The position numbers and the translations under genes are program-made. The notes beneath the pieces were generated by a model. That model was not told where the DNA came from. It saw only the letters and a program-made list of their open reading frames with translations, and did not search any database. Of a stretch of DNA of 64,000 bases, positions 37,224 through 46,912 are shown one piece after another; within the stretch, counting starts at the first letter, position 1; every line of letters begins with the position of its first letter. The stretch covers positions 310,001 to 374,000 of the forward strand of contig PERO01000020.1 in NCBI GenBank assembly GCA_002928875.1, written 5' to 3'. The stretch is from Methylobacterium sp. GTDB lineage: Bacteria; Pseudomonadota; Alphaproteobacteria; Rhizobiales; Beijerinckiaceae.

Positions 37224-39965
37224 ATGGATGATCTTCTGCGCGACTTCGTTGTCGAAACGTCCGAACACCTCGAGACTGTCGACGCCGAATTGGTGAAATT
37301 CGAACGTGACCCGAACAACGGCGCCACCCTGGCCCTGATCTTCCGGCTCGTGCACACGATCAAGGGAACGTGCGGCTTCCTGGGCCTTCCTCGCCTCGAG
37401 CGGCTCGCACATGCCGCGGAGGATGTCATCAGCCAGTTCCGCGACGGCAAGCCCGTGACCGCGCCGGCCGTGACGATGATCCTGAAGACGATCGATCGCA
37501 TCAAGGGCATCGTCTTCGAGCTGGAACGATCCGGCACCGAGCCCGACGGCAATGACGATGACCTCATCACCGTGCTGAAGGCGCTGGCCAAGGAAGAGCC
37601 GGCGGCCATGCCCGCTGCCCAGGCCCCGGCCGCCGCGCCCGGCCTGCCGCAGAAATCCTCGAGCCCGCCCATTCCGGTCGATACCACCGGGACGCTGGCC
37701 TTCCAGGTGCTCGAGCGGCCGCTGAAGGAAGACGAGGTGACGCTCGACGAGCTGGAGCGTGCCTTCCGCGATGCCCCCGGCCCCGAGGCGGTCGAATTCG
37801 CCGAGCCCGCGCCGGCACCCGCCGCGCCGGCCCCGGTTGCCGCTGCGCCCGCCGCTCCTGTCGCTCCGCCCGCGCCGCGCGCCGAAAGCGAGACCGGCGA
37901 CACCGAAGCGCATGCCAACTCGGTCGCCAAGCAGACGGTCCGCGTGGCCGTCGGTACGCTCGACCGGCTGATGACCATGGTGTCCGAGCTGGTGCTGACC
38001 CGCAACCAGCTTCTCGAAATCGCGCGCCAGCGCGACGATTCCGAATTCAAGTCGCCGCTGCAGCGTCTGTCGCATATCACGGCCGAATTGCAGGATGGCG
38101 TGATGCAGACCCGCATGCAGCCGATCGGCACGGCCTGGACCAAGCTCGCCCGCGTCGTTCGCGACATCTCCGGCGAACTCGGCAAGAAGATCGAACTCAT
38201 CCAGAGTGGCGCGGAAACGGAAATCGACCGCCAGCTGCTCGAAATGATCCGCGATCCGCTGCTGCACATGGTGCGCAACGCCGCCGATCACGGCCTCGAA
38301 ATGCCGGACGAGCGCATCGCGCTGGGCAAGCCGGCCACCGGCACGATCCACCTGCGCGCCGCGCAGGAAAGCGGCTACATCATCTGCGAAGTCTCCGATG
38401 ATGGCCGCGGCATCGACGTGAACCGTGTCCGGGCCAAGGCGATCGCCAACGGGCTCACCACCGAATCCGACGTGGCCCGGATGACCGAGGAGCAGATCCT
38501 GCGCTTCGTCATGGAGCCCGGCTTCTCGACCGCCGCGAAGATCACCAACATTTCCGGCCGCGGCGTCGGCCTCGACGTGGTGCGCAGCCATGTGGAGCAG
38601 GTCGGCGGCTCGGTGGATCTGCGCTCGCGGCCCGGCAAGGGTCTCGCGGTCACCATCAAGCTGCCGCTGACCCTGGCGATCGCCTCCGCGCTCATCGTGG
38701 AGGCCGCGGGGCAGCGCTTCGCCATTCCGCAGATCGCGGTCGCGGAACTCGTCCGCACGCAGAACGACGGCGATGTGCGCATCGAGAAGCTCAACGGCCA
38801 GTCCACCTTGCGCCTGCGGCAGCGCCTGCTGCCGGTGGTGGATGTCGCGCAGGTCCTCGACCTGCCGCGCGAAACCAATGCAAGCGAACAGGACAATTGC
38901 CTGGTGGTCGTCTGCCATGTCGGCGGCACGCGCTTCGGCATCGTGGTCGATGCCATCCACCAGACCGAGGAAATCGTCGTGAAGCCGATCTCCTCGAAGC
39001 TCCGGCACATGTCGGTCTATTCGGGCGCAACCATCCTCGGCGACGGTTCGGTGATCCTGATCCTCGAACCGGCCGGCATCGCCCGGAACATACTCGAGAC
39101 GGGCTCGCGCGAGAGCGTCGCCCAGAACGACAACGATCTCTCCGCCGAACTGCACGCCAATGGCGAACGTTCGCTGCTGCTGCTGTTCAAGGCGGGCGGC
39201 GGGGCTGGCCTCAAGGCGATCCCCCTCTCCTTCATCGGCCGCCTCGAGGAATTCGAGCGCGCGAAGATCGAGGATGCCGGCGGCAAGGCCGTCACGCAGT
39301 ATCGCGGCAAGCTGATGCCGATCCTGGGCTATGGCGGCATGGACGGCCTCGAGCCGGAATCGCGCCAGCCGGTACTGGTCTTCCACCAGGAGGACCGCGA
39401 GATCGGCATGGCCGTGGACGAGATCGTCGATGTGGTGGAAGCCGCCTTCACGATCGACACCACCCATGCGACGCCGGGAACGGTGGGCGCGGCGATCATC
39501 GACGGCAAGGCGGTCGACATCATCGACGTCTCGGAACTGGTGGCGCCCGAACATGCCCAGCAGGCGGTGAGCCACTCGGCCGGCCCGGATGTGCTGGTGG
39601 TGGAAAGCTCCGAATTCTTCCGGGCCCTGTTCGCCCCGCTTCTCCAGAATGCAGGCTACACGATCAACGTGGTGCCGAGCCTCGCCGCGGCGCGCCATGC
39701 CATCGCCAAGGGCAAGCCGGGCGTGATCGTGCTCGATCTCGATCAGCCGGGTGAAGAGGCCTACACCTTCGTCAAGGAACTCGCCGACGAGATGGCCCGT
39801 CCGCCGGGCGTGGTCGGCGCGGTGACGCGGGGCGGTCCGCGCGTCATCCAGAAGGCCAAGACGGCCGGCCTGCAGGATCTCGTCGGCAAGTTCGACCGCC
39901 AGGGCCTGCTTGCCGCCATCGATGAAGCCCGGACCGGGGTGCAGGGATGGGAGGCCGCGGCATGA
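37224..39965 (+). CDS. cheA: chemotaxis histidine kinase CheA with extra CheW-like and receiver-like domains
   Basis: A 913 aa CheA. Domains in order: HPt with His44 in LVHTIKGT; an Ala/Pro linker (about 125-235) in place of a clear P2; dimerisation; HATPase (MVRNAADHGLE, SDDGRGIDVN, GRGVGLDVV); CheW-like P5 (about 490-615); a second CheW-like segment (about 635-775); and a C-terminal receiver-like domain (about 785-900). The receiver keeps the phosphoacceptor Asp (VIVLDLDQP) and a Lys (VGKFD), but the acidic pair is replaced by ES in VVES, so it may be impaired. It heads a cheA-W-Y-B-R operon with no receptor gene. Confidence 0.93.
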   Translation: MDDLLRDFVVETSEHLETVDAELVKFERDPNNGATLALIFRLVHTIKGTCGFLGLPRLERLAHAAEDVISQFRDGKPVTAPAVTMILKTIDRIKGIVFELERSGTEPDGNDDDLITVLKALAKEEPAAMPAAQAPAAAPGLPQKSSSPPIPVDTTGTLAFQVLERPLKEDEVTLDELERAFRDAPGPEAVEFAEPAPAPAAPAPVAAAPAAPVAPPAPRAESETGDTEAHANSVAKQTVRVAVGTLDRLMTMVSELVLTRNQLLEIARQRDDSEFKSPLQRLSHITAELQDGVMQTRMQPIGTAWTKLARVVRDISGELGKKIELIQSGAETEIDRQLLEMIRDPLLHMVRNAADHGLEMPDERIALGKPATGTIHLRAAQESGYIICEVSDDGRGIDVNRVRAKAIANGLTTESDVARMTEEQILRFVMEPGFSTAAKITNISGRGVGLDVVRSHVEQVGGSVDLRSRPGKGLAVTIKLPLTLAIASALIVEAAGQRFAIPQIAVAELVRTQNDGDVRIEKLNGQSTLRLRQRLLPVVDVAQVLDLPRETNASEQDNCLVVVCHVGGTRFGIVVDAIHQTEEIVVKPISSKLRHMSVYSGATILGDGSVILILEPAGIARNILETGSRESVAQNDNDLSAELHANGERSLLLLFKAGGGAGLKAIPLSFIGRLEEFERAKIEDAGGKAVTQYRGKLMPILGYGGMDGLEPESRQPVLVFHQEDREIGMAVDEIVDVVEAAFTIDTTHATPGTVGAAIIDGKAVDIIDVSELVAPEHAQQAVSHSAGPDVLVVESSEFFRALFAPLLQNAGYTINVVPSLAAARHAIAKGKPGVIVLDLDQPGEEAYTFVKELADEMARPPGVVGAVTRGGPRVIQKAKTAGLQDLVGKFDRQGLLAAIDEARTGVQGWEAAA

Positions 39966-40450
39966 GTGGCGAAAACCGGATGCGCAACGACATCATGATC
40001 GACAACGAAATCCAGCTCATCAGCGTCACCATCGAAGGCCAGATGATCGGCTTGCCGATCACCGCCGTGCGCGATGTCTTCGCGATCACCCGGATGACCC
40101 CCGTGCCGCGCGCCGATCGCGCCGTGGCGGGGCTCGTCAATCTCCGCGGCCACATCGTGACGATCCTCGATCTCGGCGCGCTGCTCGGCTCCCGCTCGGG
40201 CGACCGCAAGTCCAAGGGCGGCGACACCATGGCCGTCGGAGTGGAATGGAACGGCGAGGTGTTCGGCCTCGTCGTGGACGAGATCGGCGATGTCCTGTCG
40301 CTGACTTCCGATTCGTCGGAACCGATGCCGGCCAATATGGGCCAGACCTGGGCGCGCTACACCCGGCGCGTGCACAAGCTCGAGCGCGACCTGCTGATCG
40401 AGGTCGATCTGCAATCCCTGCTCGATTCCATGACCCTGCAAGCCGCCTGA
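39962..40450 (+). CDS. cheW: chemotaxis coupling protein CheW
   Basis: A 162 aa CheW that bridges receptors and CheA. It has the CheW core IGLPITAVRDVF, AGLVNLRGHIVTILDLG (about residues 53-69) and GLVVDEIGDVL. ATG 39962 overlaps the cheA stop (ATGA), which fixes the start over a longer frame. Confidence 0.93.
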   Translation: MSGENRMRNDIMIDNEIQLISVTIEGQMIGLPITAVRDVFAITRMTPVPRADRAVAGLVNLRGHIVTILDLGALLGSRSGDRKSKGGDTMAVGVEWNGEVFGLVVDEIGDVLSLTSDSSEPMPANMGQTWARYTRRVHKLERDLLIEVDLQSLLDSMTLQAA

Positions 40451-40464
40451 ACGGGAGACCTGCA

Positions 40465-40836
40465 ATGACCTATTGCCTCGTAGTGGACGACAGCTCCGTC
40501 ATCCGCAAAGTCGCGCGACGCATTCTCGAAGGACTCGAATTTGAAATCGCCGAGGCAGAAGACGGTCAGCAGGCCGTTCTCGCCTGCACCAACCGCATGC
40601 CGGATGCCATCCTGCTCGATTGGAACATGCCGAACATGGACGGCTACGAATTCCTGATGAAACTCCGCACGATGGAAGGCGGGGCGCATCCGAAGGTCGT
40701 GTTCTGCACCACCGAGAACGATGTGGCGCATATTGCCAAAGCGATGGATTCCGGGGCCGACGAATACGTCATGAAGCCCTTCGACAAGGACATCCTGACC
40801 TCGAAATTCGCCGAAGTGGGCCTGCTCGCGGCCTGA
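40465..40836 (+). CDS. cheY: single-domain response regulator CheY
   Basis: A 123 aa receiver. The acidic pocket is VVDDSS (Asp8, Asp9), the phosphoacceptor Asp is in ILLDWNMP (about residue 53), Thr is in FCTTEN and Lys in VMKPFD (about 104). It is the likely motor-binding output of the CheA pathway. It lies 14 bp after cheW with GGGAGA upstream. Confidence 0.93.
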   Translation: MTYCLVVDDSSVIRKVARRILEGLEFEIAEAEDGQQAVLACTNRMPDAILLDWNMPNMDGYEFLMKLRTMEGGAHPKVVFCTTENDVAHIAKAMDSGADEYVMKPFDKDILTSKFAEVGLLAA

Positions 40837-40883
40837 TCGCCGCCGGCCCGTTTCCTCGTCCGATCTCACCCGGAGCCTCGTTC

Positions 40884-42113
40884 ATGGTGGCGTTGCCGCA
40901 AAGACAGCCGATGGCCATGGCGCCGCCTCGCGTTCGCGTGGCCGTCGTGGACGATTCGGTCGTCGTGCGCGGGCTGCTCTCGCGCTGGCTGTCGGAAACG
41001 CCGGCGATCGAGGTTGCCGGCACATTCCGGTCCGGGCGCGAGATCATCGAGGCGCTGCCGGCCCTGCAGCCGCGCATCATCCTGCTCGATCTCGACATGC
41101 CGGACATGGACGGCCTGACCGCCCTGCCGCTCATCCTGTCGAAATCGCCGGGCACGCGCGTCATCGTCGTCTCCTCGCTCTCGGTGCATGGCGCCGAGAT
41201 GACCATGCGCTGCCTGATGAAGGGCGCGACGGATTACCTGCCGAAGCCCTCGAACCATCGCGAGGTCTCGACCTCGGCCGATTTCCGCCAGGCGCTGATC
41301 GCCAAGGTGCTGGCCGTCGGCGGCATCCGGGCGGCGATGCGCCAGCAGCAGGCCGCACCGGTCGCCCGCCCGGCCCCGGCGCCGACGCCCGGTCCCACCC
41401 CCTCGCTTTTTGCCCGCACATCCTCGACCGGCCGCGTGGTCGCCCCGCTCCCTACCGCTCCGGCGGCGCCCGCCACGATCCCGGCCGGACGGGCAGCGCC
41501 CGTCGCGCGTCCCCTCGAGCGGACCCGGCCGAAAGTGATCGTCGTCGGGGCATCCACGGGCGGGCCACAGGCGCTTGTGAGCCTCCTGAGCCACATGCCC
41601 CGCGTCGCGAGCCGCGTGCCGATCGTGGTCGCCCAGCACATGCCGCCAATCTTCGGCGCAATCTTCGCGAGCCACCTGAAGCAGCATGTCGGCCTGCCCG
41701 CCTGCGAGGCGGCCGAAGGCAAGCCGCTGTTGCCCGGCTCGATCTACCTTGCACCCGGCGGCTGCCACACCGTGATCCGCCGCAAGCCAGACGGACAGAT
41801 GATCCTGACCATGCTCCCCTCCGAAGCCCGCGGGCCGTGGCGCCCCTCGATCGACCTGCTCTTCACCAGCGCGGCCGATTGTTTCGGCGCCGATGCGCTC
41901 GCGATCGCCCTGACCGGCATGGGCAAGGATGGAACCGAAGGCGCGCAGGACCTGACCCGTCGCGGCGCCAATGTCATCGTGCAGGACGAAGCATCCAGCG
42001 TGGTCTGGGGCATTCCCGGCAGCATTGCCGATGCCGGTTTCGCTGCCGCCCAATTGCCGCCCGACAAGCTCGGGGATCTGGCGCAGTCTCTGGTGGAAGG
42101 AAACGCAGCATGA
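40884..42113 (+). CDS. cheB: receptor methylesterase/glutamine deamidase CheB
   Basis: A 409 aa CheB: receiver (about residues 15-140; VVDDS, LLDLDMPDMDG), an Ala/Pro-rich linker (about 165-225) and the methylesterase domain with catalytic Ser in VGASTGGPQA (about 233), His in VVAQHMPP (about 260) and Asp in ALTGMGKDGTEGA. It removes methyl groups from chemoreceptors. Its stop overlaps cheR (ATGA). Confidence 0.93.
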   Translation: MVALPQRQPMAMAPPRVRVAVVDDSVVVRGLLSRWLSETPAIEVAGTFRSGREIIEALPALQPRIILLDLDMPDMDGLTALPLILSKSPGTRVIVVSSLSVHGAEMTMRCLMKGATDYLPKPSNHREVSTSADFRQALIAKVLAVGGIRAAMRQQQAAPVARPAPAPTPGPTPSLFARTSSTGRVVAPLPTAPAAPATIPAGRAAPVARPLERTRPKVIVVGASTGGPQALVSLLSHMPRVASRVPIVVAQHMPPIFGAIFASHLKQHVGLPACEAAEGKPLLPGSIYLAPGGCHTVIRRKPDGQMILTMLPSEARGPWRPSIDLLFTSAADCFGADALAIALTGMGKDGTEGAQDLTRRGANVIVQDEASSVVWGIPGSIADAGFAAAQLPPDKLGDLAQSLVEGNAA

Positions 42114-42952
42114 GCATCCATGCGATCCAGAAGACGATCGACTTCATCAAGCATGCGGCGGGCATCGTGCTCACGCCGGAGAAGGCCTATTTCGTGGAAG
42201 CGCGCCTCGCACCGGTTCTGCGCGAGGAAAACATCGCCAATCTCGACGACCTGCTGCGCAAGGCCGAAACCGGCGATCGCCGGCTTCAGCAGCGCATCAT
42301 CGACGCCCTGACCACGAACGAGACCTTCTTCTTCCGCGACCGCCAGCCCTTCGATCATTTCCGGGATGTCATCATGCCGGAACTGCACCAGCGCCGCGCG
42401 CCGGAAAAGACCATCCGCATCTGGTGCGCGGCCTGCTCCTCGGGCCAGGAGCCGTTCTCGCTCGTGATGCTGCTCGACGAGATGCGCGCGAAGATCGGCA
42501 GCCGCCAGGTGGAGATCGTCGCGACCGATATCTCGGAGGCCATCCTCTCCAAGGCCAAGGCCGGCCTCTTCAACCAGTTCGAGGTCCAGCGCGGGCTGCC
42601 GACCAAGTTGCTGCTGCAATATTTCGTGAAGCAGGGCGACAACTGGAAGATCTCCGACGACGTGGTGCGTCGCGTGAATTTCCAGAAGTTCAACCTGATG
42701 GACGATCCGCGCGGGCTCGGCACCTTCGATGCCATCTTCTGCCGCAACGTGCTGATCTATTTCGATCGTCCCACCCGGTCGAAGGTGTTTGACAAGCTCG
42801 CGAGCCGCCTCGCGCCCGATGGTTTCCTGCTGCTGGGCGGGGCGGAATCGACCTTCGGCGTGACCGAGCGCTTCGTGAGCCATTCGAAGGAGCGCATGCT
42901 GCTGGTGCCGGCCCCCTTCCAGAAGCCGGAGCTGCGCGTCGCGGGCGCCTGA
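42110..42952 (+). CDS. cheR: chemoreceptor methyltransferase CheR
   Basis: A 280 aa SAM-dependent methyltransferase. The N-terminal helical domain is followed by TTNETFFFRDRQPF, the SAM site IWCAACSSGQEPFS (about 101-114), ATDISEAILSKA and CRNVLIYFD. It methylates receptor Glu residues opposite CheB. Last gene of the chemotaxis operon, followed by a strong terminator. Confidence 0.94.
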   Translation: MSIHAIQKTIDFIKHAAGIVLTPEKAYFVEARLAPVLREENIANLDDLLRKAETGDRRLQQRIIDALTTNETFFFRDRQPFDHFRDVIMPELHQRRAPEKTIRIWCAACSSGQEPFSLVMLLDEMRAKIGSRQVEIVATDISEAILSKAKAGLFNQFEVQRGLPTKLLLQYFVKQGDNWKISDDVVRRVNFQKFNLMDDPRGLGTFDAIFCRNVLIYFDRPTRSKVFDKLASRLAPDGFLLLGGAESTFGVTERFVSHSKERMLLVPAPFQKPELRVAGA

Positions 42953-42981
42953 GGCCGCTCCATCCCCGAAACCGTTCGAGA

Positions 42982-43010
42982 AAGCCCGGCCGGAAATGCC
43001 GGGCTTTTTT
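42982..43010 (+). terminator. rho-independent terminator of the che operon
   Basis: A 9 bp stem AAGCCCGGC / GCCGGGCTT with a 7 nt loop is followed by TTTT. Confidence 0.9.
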
Positions 43011-43067
43011 GGCGTTCCATGGTCACGCGCCGCCAGTCGCGTGTTCCCGATGGTCGGAAAGCGCACG

Positions 43068-43096
43068 AAAAAAGGCCCGCCTCACGAGGCGGGCCT
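43068..43096 (-). terminator. rho-independent terminator of ctrA
   Basis: A stem of 11-12 bp, AAGGCCCGCCT / AGGCGGGCCTT, with A6 on its left (a U-tract for the leftward ctrA transcript). It starts 25 nt after the ctrA stop. Confidence 0.9.
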
Positions 43097-43120
43097 TCGA
43101 TTTCTGACTGGCCTCGTGGT

Positions 43121-43822
43121 TCAGGCCGGGATCTTCTCATCCGCGTCGGTCGGCTCGCGCAGGACATAGCCGCGGCCCCAGACGGTTTCGATGTAATTGC
43201 GGCCACCCGAGGCGTTCGCGAGCTTCTTGCGCAGCTTGCAGATGAACACGTCGATGATCTTCAGTTCCGGCTCGTCCATGCCGCCATAGAGATGGTTGAG
43301 GAACATCTCCTTGGTGAGCGTCGTGCCGCGGCGGAGCGAGAGCAGCTCCAGCATCTGGTATTCCTTGCCGGTGAGGTGCACGCGGTGCCCGCCGACTTCC
43401 ACGGTCTTCTGGTCGAGATTGACGATGAGATCGCCCGTCGAGATGACCGATTGCGCATGGCCCTTGGAGCGGCGCACGATGGCGTGGATGCGCGCCACCA
43501 GTTCATCCTTGTGGAACGGCTTGGTGAGGTAATCGTCGGCGCCGAAGCCGAGGCCCTTCACCTTGTCGTCGATGCCCGCCATGCCCGACAGGATCAGGAT
43601 GGGAGTCTTGACCTTTGCGACGCGGAGCGAGCGCAGAACCTCATAACCCGACATGTCCGGCAGATTGAGATCGAGCAGGATGATGTCGTAATCGTAGAGC
43701 TTCCCGAGATCGATGCCTTCCTCGCCGAGATCCGTGAGGTAGACGTTGAAATTCTCGCTCTTGAGCATCAGCTCGATGCTCTTGGCCGTCGCGCTGTCGT
43801 CTTCGATGAGGAGCACGCGCAT
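43121..43822 (-). CDS. ctrA: cell-cycle response regulator CtrA
   Basis: A 233 aa OmpR-family regulator. It has the receiver start [20 protein letters not shown], phosphoacceptor Asp51 in [12 protein letters not shown], Lys in [11 protein letters not shown], and the winged helix with [19 protein letters not shown] and [16 protein letters not shown]. These segments are CtrA-specific. It controls division, flagellar and pilus genes in Alphaproteobacteria. The C-terminus ends KIPA rather than two Ala. Its own 438 bp upstream region has TTAAC half-sites and a GANTC cluster. chpT and sciP are in the same window. Confidence 0.95.
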   Translation of the reverse strand: MRVLLIEDDSATAKSIELMLKSENFNVYLTDLGEEGIDLGKLYDYDIILLDLNLPDMSGYEVLRSLRVAKVKTPILILSGMAGIDDKVKGLGFGADDYLTKPFHKDELVARIHAIVRRSKGHAQSVISTGDLIVNLDQKTVEVGGHRVHLTGKEYQMLELLSLRRGTTLTKEMFLNHLYGGMDEPELKIIDVFICKLRKKLANASGGRNYIETVWGRGYVLREPTDADEKIPA

Positions 43823-44260
43823 GTTTCGAAACCCCAGCTTCCGTCACGGTTGGCATCCGCCACCGGCGAGCGGGGCGGGCCGCATCCCGGGAGCGATTAA
43901 CTTCTCAACAAAGATACGCCCGAAGAGTTAACAAATGGTAATTCGTTAAGGCAAGCTTGCGCAAGGAAAGAACCGATTAATCCTACCGGCAGGGCAATTT
44001 ATAAAGGTTTGCGTTGCGGCGTTTACTTTTGATTCACCTTCTCAGGAATTCGCGCCAAGCGATTCAGGCGACTCGTGATTTTGCCGCCAGGCGAGACCGG
44101 GACCAGCGATTGTGCGCCGCACACCGATCCGGGCCGTCCCCAGCCGTTCCCGCCCGGCGACTGTCGCGGCAGGCGAAACCATGCGAAATTTATCCGCGAA
44201 TCACGTGAAATCAGCGCCGGGACAAAGCGGGCCGGAAAGCCCGCCGGCAGCGGAGCGACA
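43823..44260. promoter_or_regulatory. ctrA/fliI divergent regulatory region (438 bp, no gene)
   Basis: TTAA(C) half-sites of the CtrA type occur at 43897, 43928 and 43946, on the ctrA side, though none forms a clean TTAA-N7-TTAA. Three GANTC (CcrM methylation) sites lie close together at 44031-44035, 44061-44065 and 44070-44074. No credible ORF is seen. Confidence 0.6.
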
Positions 44261-45589
44261 ATGTCCGGACAGACCCTGCAAGGCCTGATCGACGAGACGG
44301 CGGAATACACCGTCTATGGCCGGGTCGGTGCCGTGCGCGGCCTGACCATCGAGATCGTCGGGCCGCTCGGCCATATGGAACTCGGGGGGCTCGTTTCCAT
44401 CGAGACGGACCGGTCCGAGCCCGTGCTGTGCGAGGTGGTGGGTTTCGATGCCGGCCGCGCGATCGCCATGCCCTTCGCCAATGTCGAGGGCCTGCGGCGC
44501 GGCTGCCCCGCCCATGTGGTGAGCCGGCGTGCCACCATCCGCCCCGATCATTCCTGGCGCGGCCGCGTGATGGATTCCTTCGGCCGGCCGATCGATGGCA
44601 AGGGCCCGCTCAGGCCCGGTCCCCGGCCCTACCCGTTCCGCAACGAACCGCCGCCCGCGCACCGGCGGCAGCGCGTCGGCGAGCCGCTCGATCTCGGCGT
44701 GCGGGCGCTGAATGCCTTCCTCACCTGCTGCCGCGGCCAGCGCATGGGCATCTTTGCCGGCTCGGGCGTCGGCAAATCCGTGCTGCTCTCGATGCTCGCG
44801 CGCAATTCCTCCGCGGATGTGTCCGTCGTCGGCCTGGTCGGCGAACGCGGCCGCGAGGTGCAGGAATTCCTGCAGGATGATCTCGGCGAAGAGGGCCTCG
44901 CCCGCTCGGTGGTGGTGGTGGCGACCTCTGACGAGCCGGCGCTGATGCGTCGCCAGGCCGCCTATCTCACGATGGCGATCGCCGAATTCTTCCGCGACGA
45001 GCGGATGAACGTGCTCTGCATGATGGATTCCATCACCCGCTTCGCGATGGCGCAGCGCGATATCGGGCTCAATGTCAACGAGCCGCCGACCACGAAGGGC
45101 TATACGCCCAGCGTCTTCGCCGAATTGCCGCGCCTGCTGGAGCGCGCGGGACCGGGCGAGGAGGGATCCGGCACCATCACCGGGCTCTTCACCGTGCTCG
45201 TCGACGGCGACGACCACAACGAGCCGGTCGCTGATGCCGTGCGCGGCATTCTCGACGGCCACATCGTCATGGAGCGGCGCATTGCCGAACGCGGGCGCTA
45301 CCCCGCCATCAATGTGCTGAAGAGCGTGTCGCGCACCATGCCGCGCGCCGCCAATCCGGTCTACCTGCCCTCCATCGTGAAGGCGCGCAACCTGATGGCG
45401 ACCTATACCGACATGGAAGAGCTGATCCGCCTCGGTGCCTATCGCAAGGGCACGACCCCGGAAGTCGACCGCGCGATCGACGCCAACCCAGAACTCGAAA
45501 GTTTTCTTTCCCAAGGTAAGGAAGAATCAACCTCCCTCGGTGAAAGCTATCAACGTCTCGCGGAGATCGTTAATCGACTGGGGGAATAG
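44261..45589 (+). CDS. fliI: flagellar export ATPase FliI
   Basis: A 442 aa F1-beta-like ATPase energising flagellar type III export. Walker [16 protein letters not shown] (about 161-175), [14 protein letters not shown] and Walker [19 protein letters not shown] are present, as is the C-terminal chaperone-docking part. The start ATG 44261 is preceded by CGGAGCG. fliJ follows after 63 bp on the same strand. Confidence 0.95.
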   Translation: MSGQTLQGLIDETAEYTVYGRVGAVRGLTIEIVGPLGHMELGGLVSIETDRSEPVLCEVVGFDAGRAIAMPFANVEGLRRGCPAHVVSRRATIRPDHSWRGRVMDSFGRPIDGKGPLRPGPRPYPFRNEPPPAHRRQRVGEPLDLGVRALNAFLTCCRGQRMGIFAGSGVGKSVLLSMLARNSSADVSVVGLVGERGREVQEFLQDDLGEEGLARSVVVVATSDEPALMRRQAAYLTMAIAEFFRDERMNVLCMMDSITRFAMAQRDIGLNVNEPPTTKGYTPSVFAELPRLLERAGPGEEGSGTITGLFTVLVDGDDHNEPVADAVRGILDGHIVMERRIAERGRYPAINVLKSVSRTMPRAANPVYLPSIVKARNLMATYTDMEELIRLGAYRKGTTPEVDRAIDANPELESFLSQGKEESTSLGESYQRLAEIVNRLGE

Positions 45590-45652
45590 CAGCAGGCTTT
45601 CTCCCGGTCGGCCCTGGCGTCATTCGGGGCCGGTCAAGGAGTAGTCAGGACC

Positions 45653-46072
45653 ATGAAGTCGCGCGATACGTTGATCCGTCTGAAGCGGTTCCACGTCGAT
45701 GAAAAGCGCCGGCGCGTTTCGCAGATCGAATCGATGATCGCGGATTTCCAGCGCATGGCAACCGATCTGGACCGCGAAATCGAAGGCGAGGAGCGCAAGG
45801 CCGGAATTTCCGACCCCGCCCATTTTGCCTATCCGACCTATGCGAAAGCCGCCCGCACGCGGCGCGACAACCTTCTGCAATCCGCAGCCGACCTTCAGGG
45901 CCAGCTCGAGGATGCCAAGGCTGCGCTGAGCGAGGCGTTCGAGGAGCTCAAGAAGGTCGAGATCCTCGAGGACCGCGAGAAGGCGGCGGAACGGGCCGAG
46001 ATGCAGCTGCGCGACCAGATCGAGACCGATCGCATCGCCGCGCGCATGCGCTTCGCGGCCGGGCGGCTCTAA
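45653..46072 (+). CDS. fliJ: flagellar export chaperone/stalk protein FliJ
   Basis: A 139 aa almost entirely helical, highly charged protein forming a predicted antiparallel coiled coil, as expected for FliJ, which works inside the FliI ring. Identification rests on length, helical character and position directly after fliI; primary sequence in this family is weakly conserved. Confidence 0.82.
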   Translation: MKSRDTLIRLKRFHVDEKRRRVSQIESMIADFQRMATDLDREIEGEERKAGISDPAHFAYPTYAKAARTRRDNLLQSAADLQGQLEDAKAALSEAFEELKKVEILEDREKAAERAEMQLRDQIETDRIAARMRFAAGRL

Positions 46073-46176
46073 GGCCCTTTCCGGACCAGGTGGTCGCCGG
46101 TCGGTCGATGACCGTCCGTTGCGCAATCACGCGGAAGCGAAATTCGATCTGATTCAACAGGATCGGATTCCGGGCC

Positions 46177-46770
46177 TCACGGCTCGATCAGCGGAACATG
46201 GCCGGCAGCTTCCCGCGGGAGGGTGCCGTCGAGCCGTGGGTCGTCGAACACTTCCAGCGCGTTCGCATAGGGCACGAAGCCCATGCGCTGGTAGAATGCC
46301 AGCGCACCCGGCGCATCGAAGCTGCAGGTATGCACCATCAGCGAAGCCGCACCGTTGGCCTTCGCGCGATGGATCGCGAATTCCGCCAGCTTCCGACCCA
46401 GACCCTGGCCGATGCGACCCGGCAGAAGGCCGAAATAGACGAGTTCCGGTTCCTCGGCGCGGAAATCGAGCTCGACGAGCCCGCAATCGCCAGCGCCATC
46501 CGCGAGGATGAACGCCTCATGGCGGGGATGATCGAGCAGGTCCGCCAGCGTCGCATCCCCGAGTCTGAGGCGGCCGAACCACAGCCAATCCTGCCCGATC
46601 GCCCGGAACAGCGCCCGGTAACGCGCGAGATCACCCCCGCCGATCCGCTGCAATGTGCAACCCGCGGGCAACGAAGCCGGCTCGCCAACGTTCTGCAGGG
46701 GATGGCGAAGGAACATCGTGAAGACCGCGAGGCGGCCGGCCGGCAACATGTGGTAGCCGTCATTCCACAT
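46177..46770 (-). CDS. GNAT-family N-acetyltransferase
   Basis: A 197 aa acetyltransferase with the acetyl-CoA-binding motif A LLPGRIGQGLGRKLAEFAI (about residues 126-144) and the motif B end NGAASLMVHTCSFDAPGALAFYQRMGFVP. The substrate is unknown. It stands alone on the minus strand between fliJ and a membrane-protein gene. Confidence 0.85.
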   Translation of the reverse strand: MWNDGYHMLPAGRLAVFTMFLRHPLQNVGEPASLPAGCTLQRIGGGDLARYRALFRAIGQDWLWFGRLRLGDATLADLLDHPRHEAFILADGAGDCGLVELDFRAEEPELVYFGLLPGRIGQGLGRKLAEFAIHRAKANGAASLMVHTCSFDAPGALAFYQRMGFVPYANALEVFDDPRLDGTLPREAAGHVPLIEP

Positions 46771-46912
46771 CGATCGTCATGCTCCGTTATCGTTCAGGGC
46801 CGAAATCCGACCAGAAGGAATGGGATATGACAAGGGTAATGCTTGCCTTCCCAGGGCTCGTCGGGCAGTGGAGCAGCGGGGCGGAACGTCGCAGGCGCAG
46901 GGTGGGGCAGCC

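Noticed and set aside
37188-39698. 836-codon minus-strand frame opposite cheA
   Set aside because: Shadow of cheA; His/Asp/Arg-rich with no recognisable domain.
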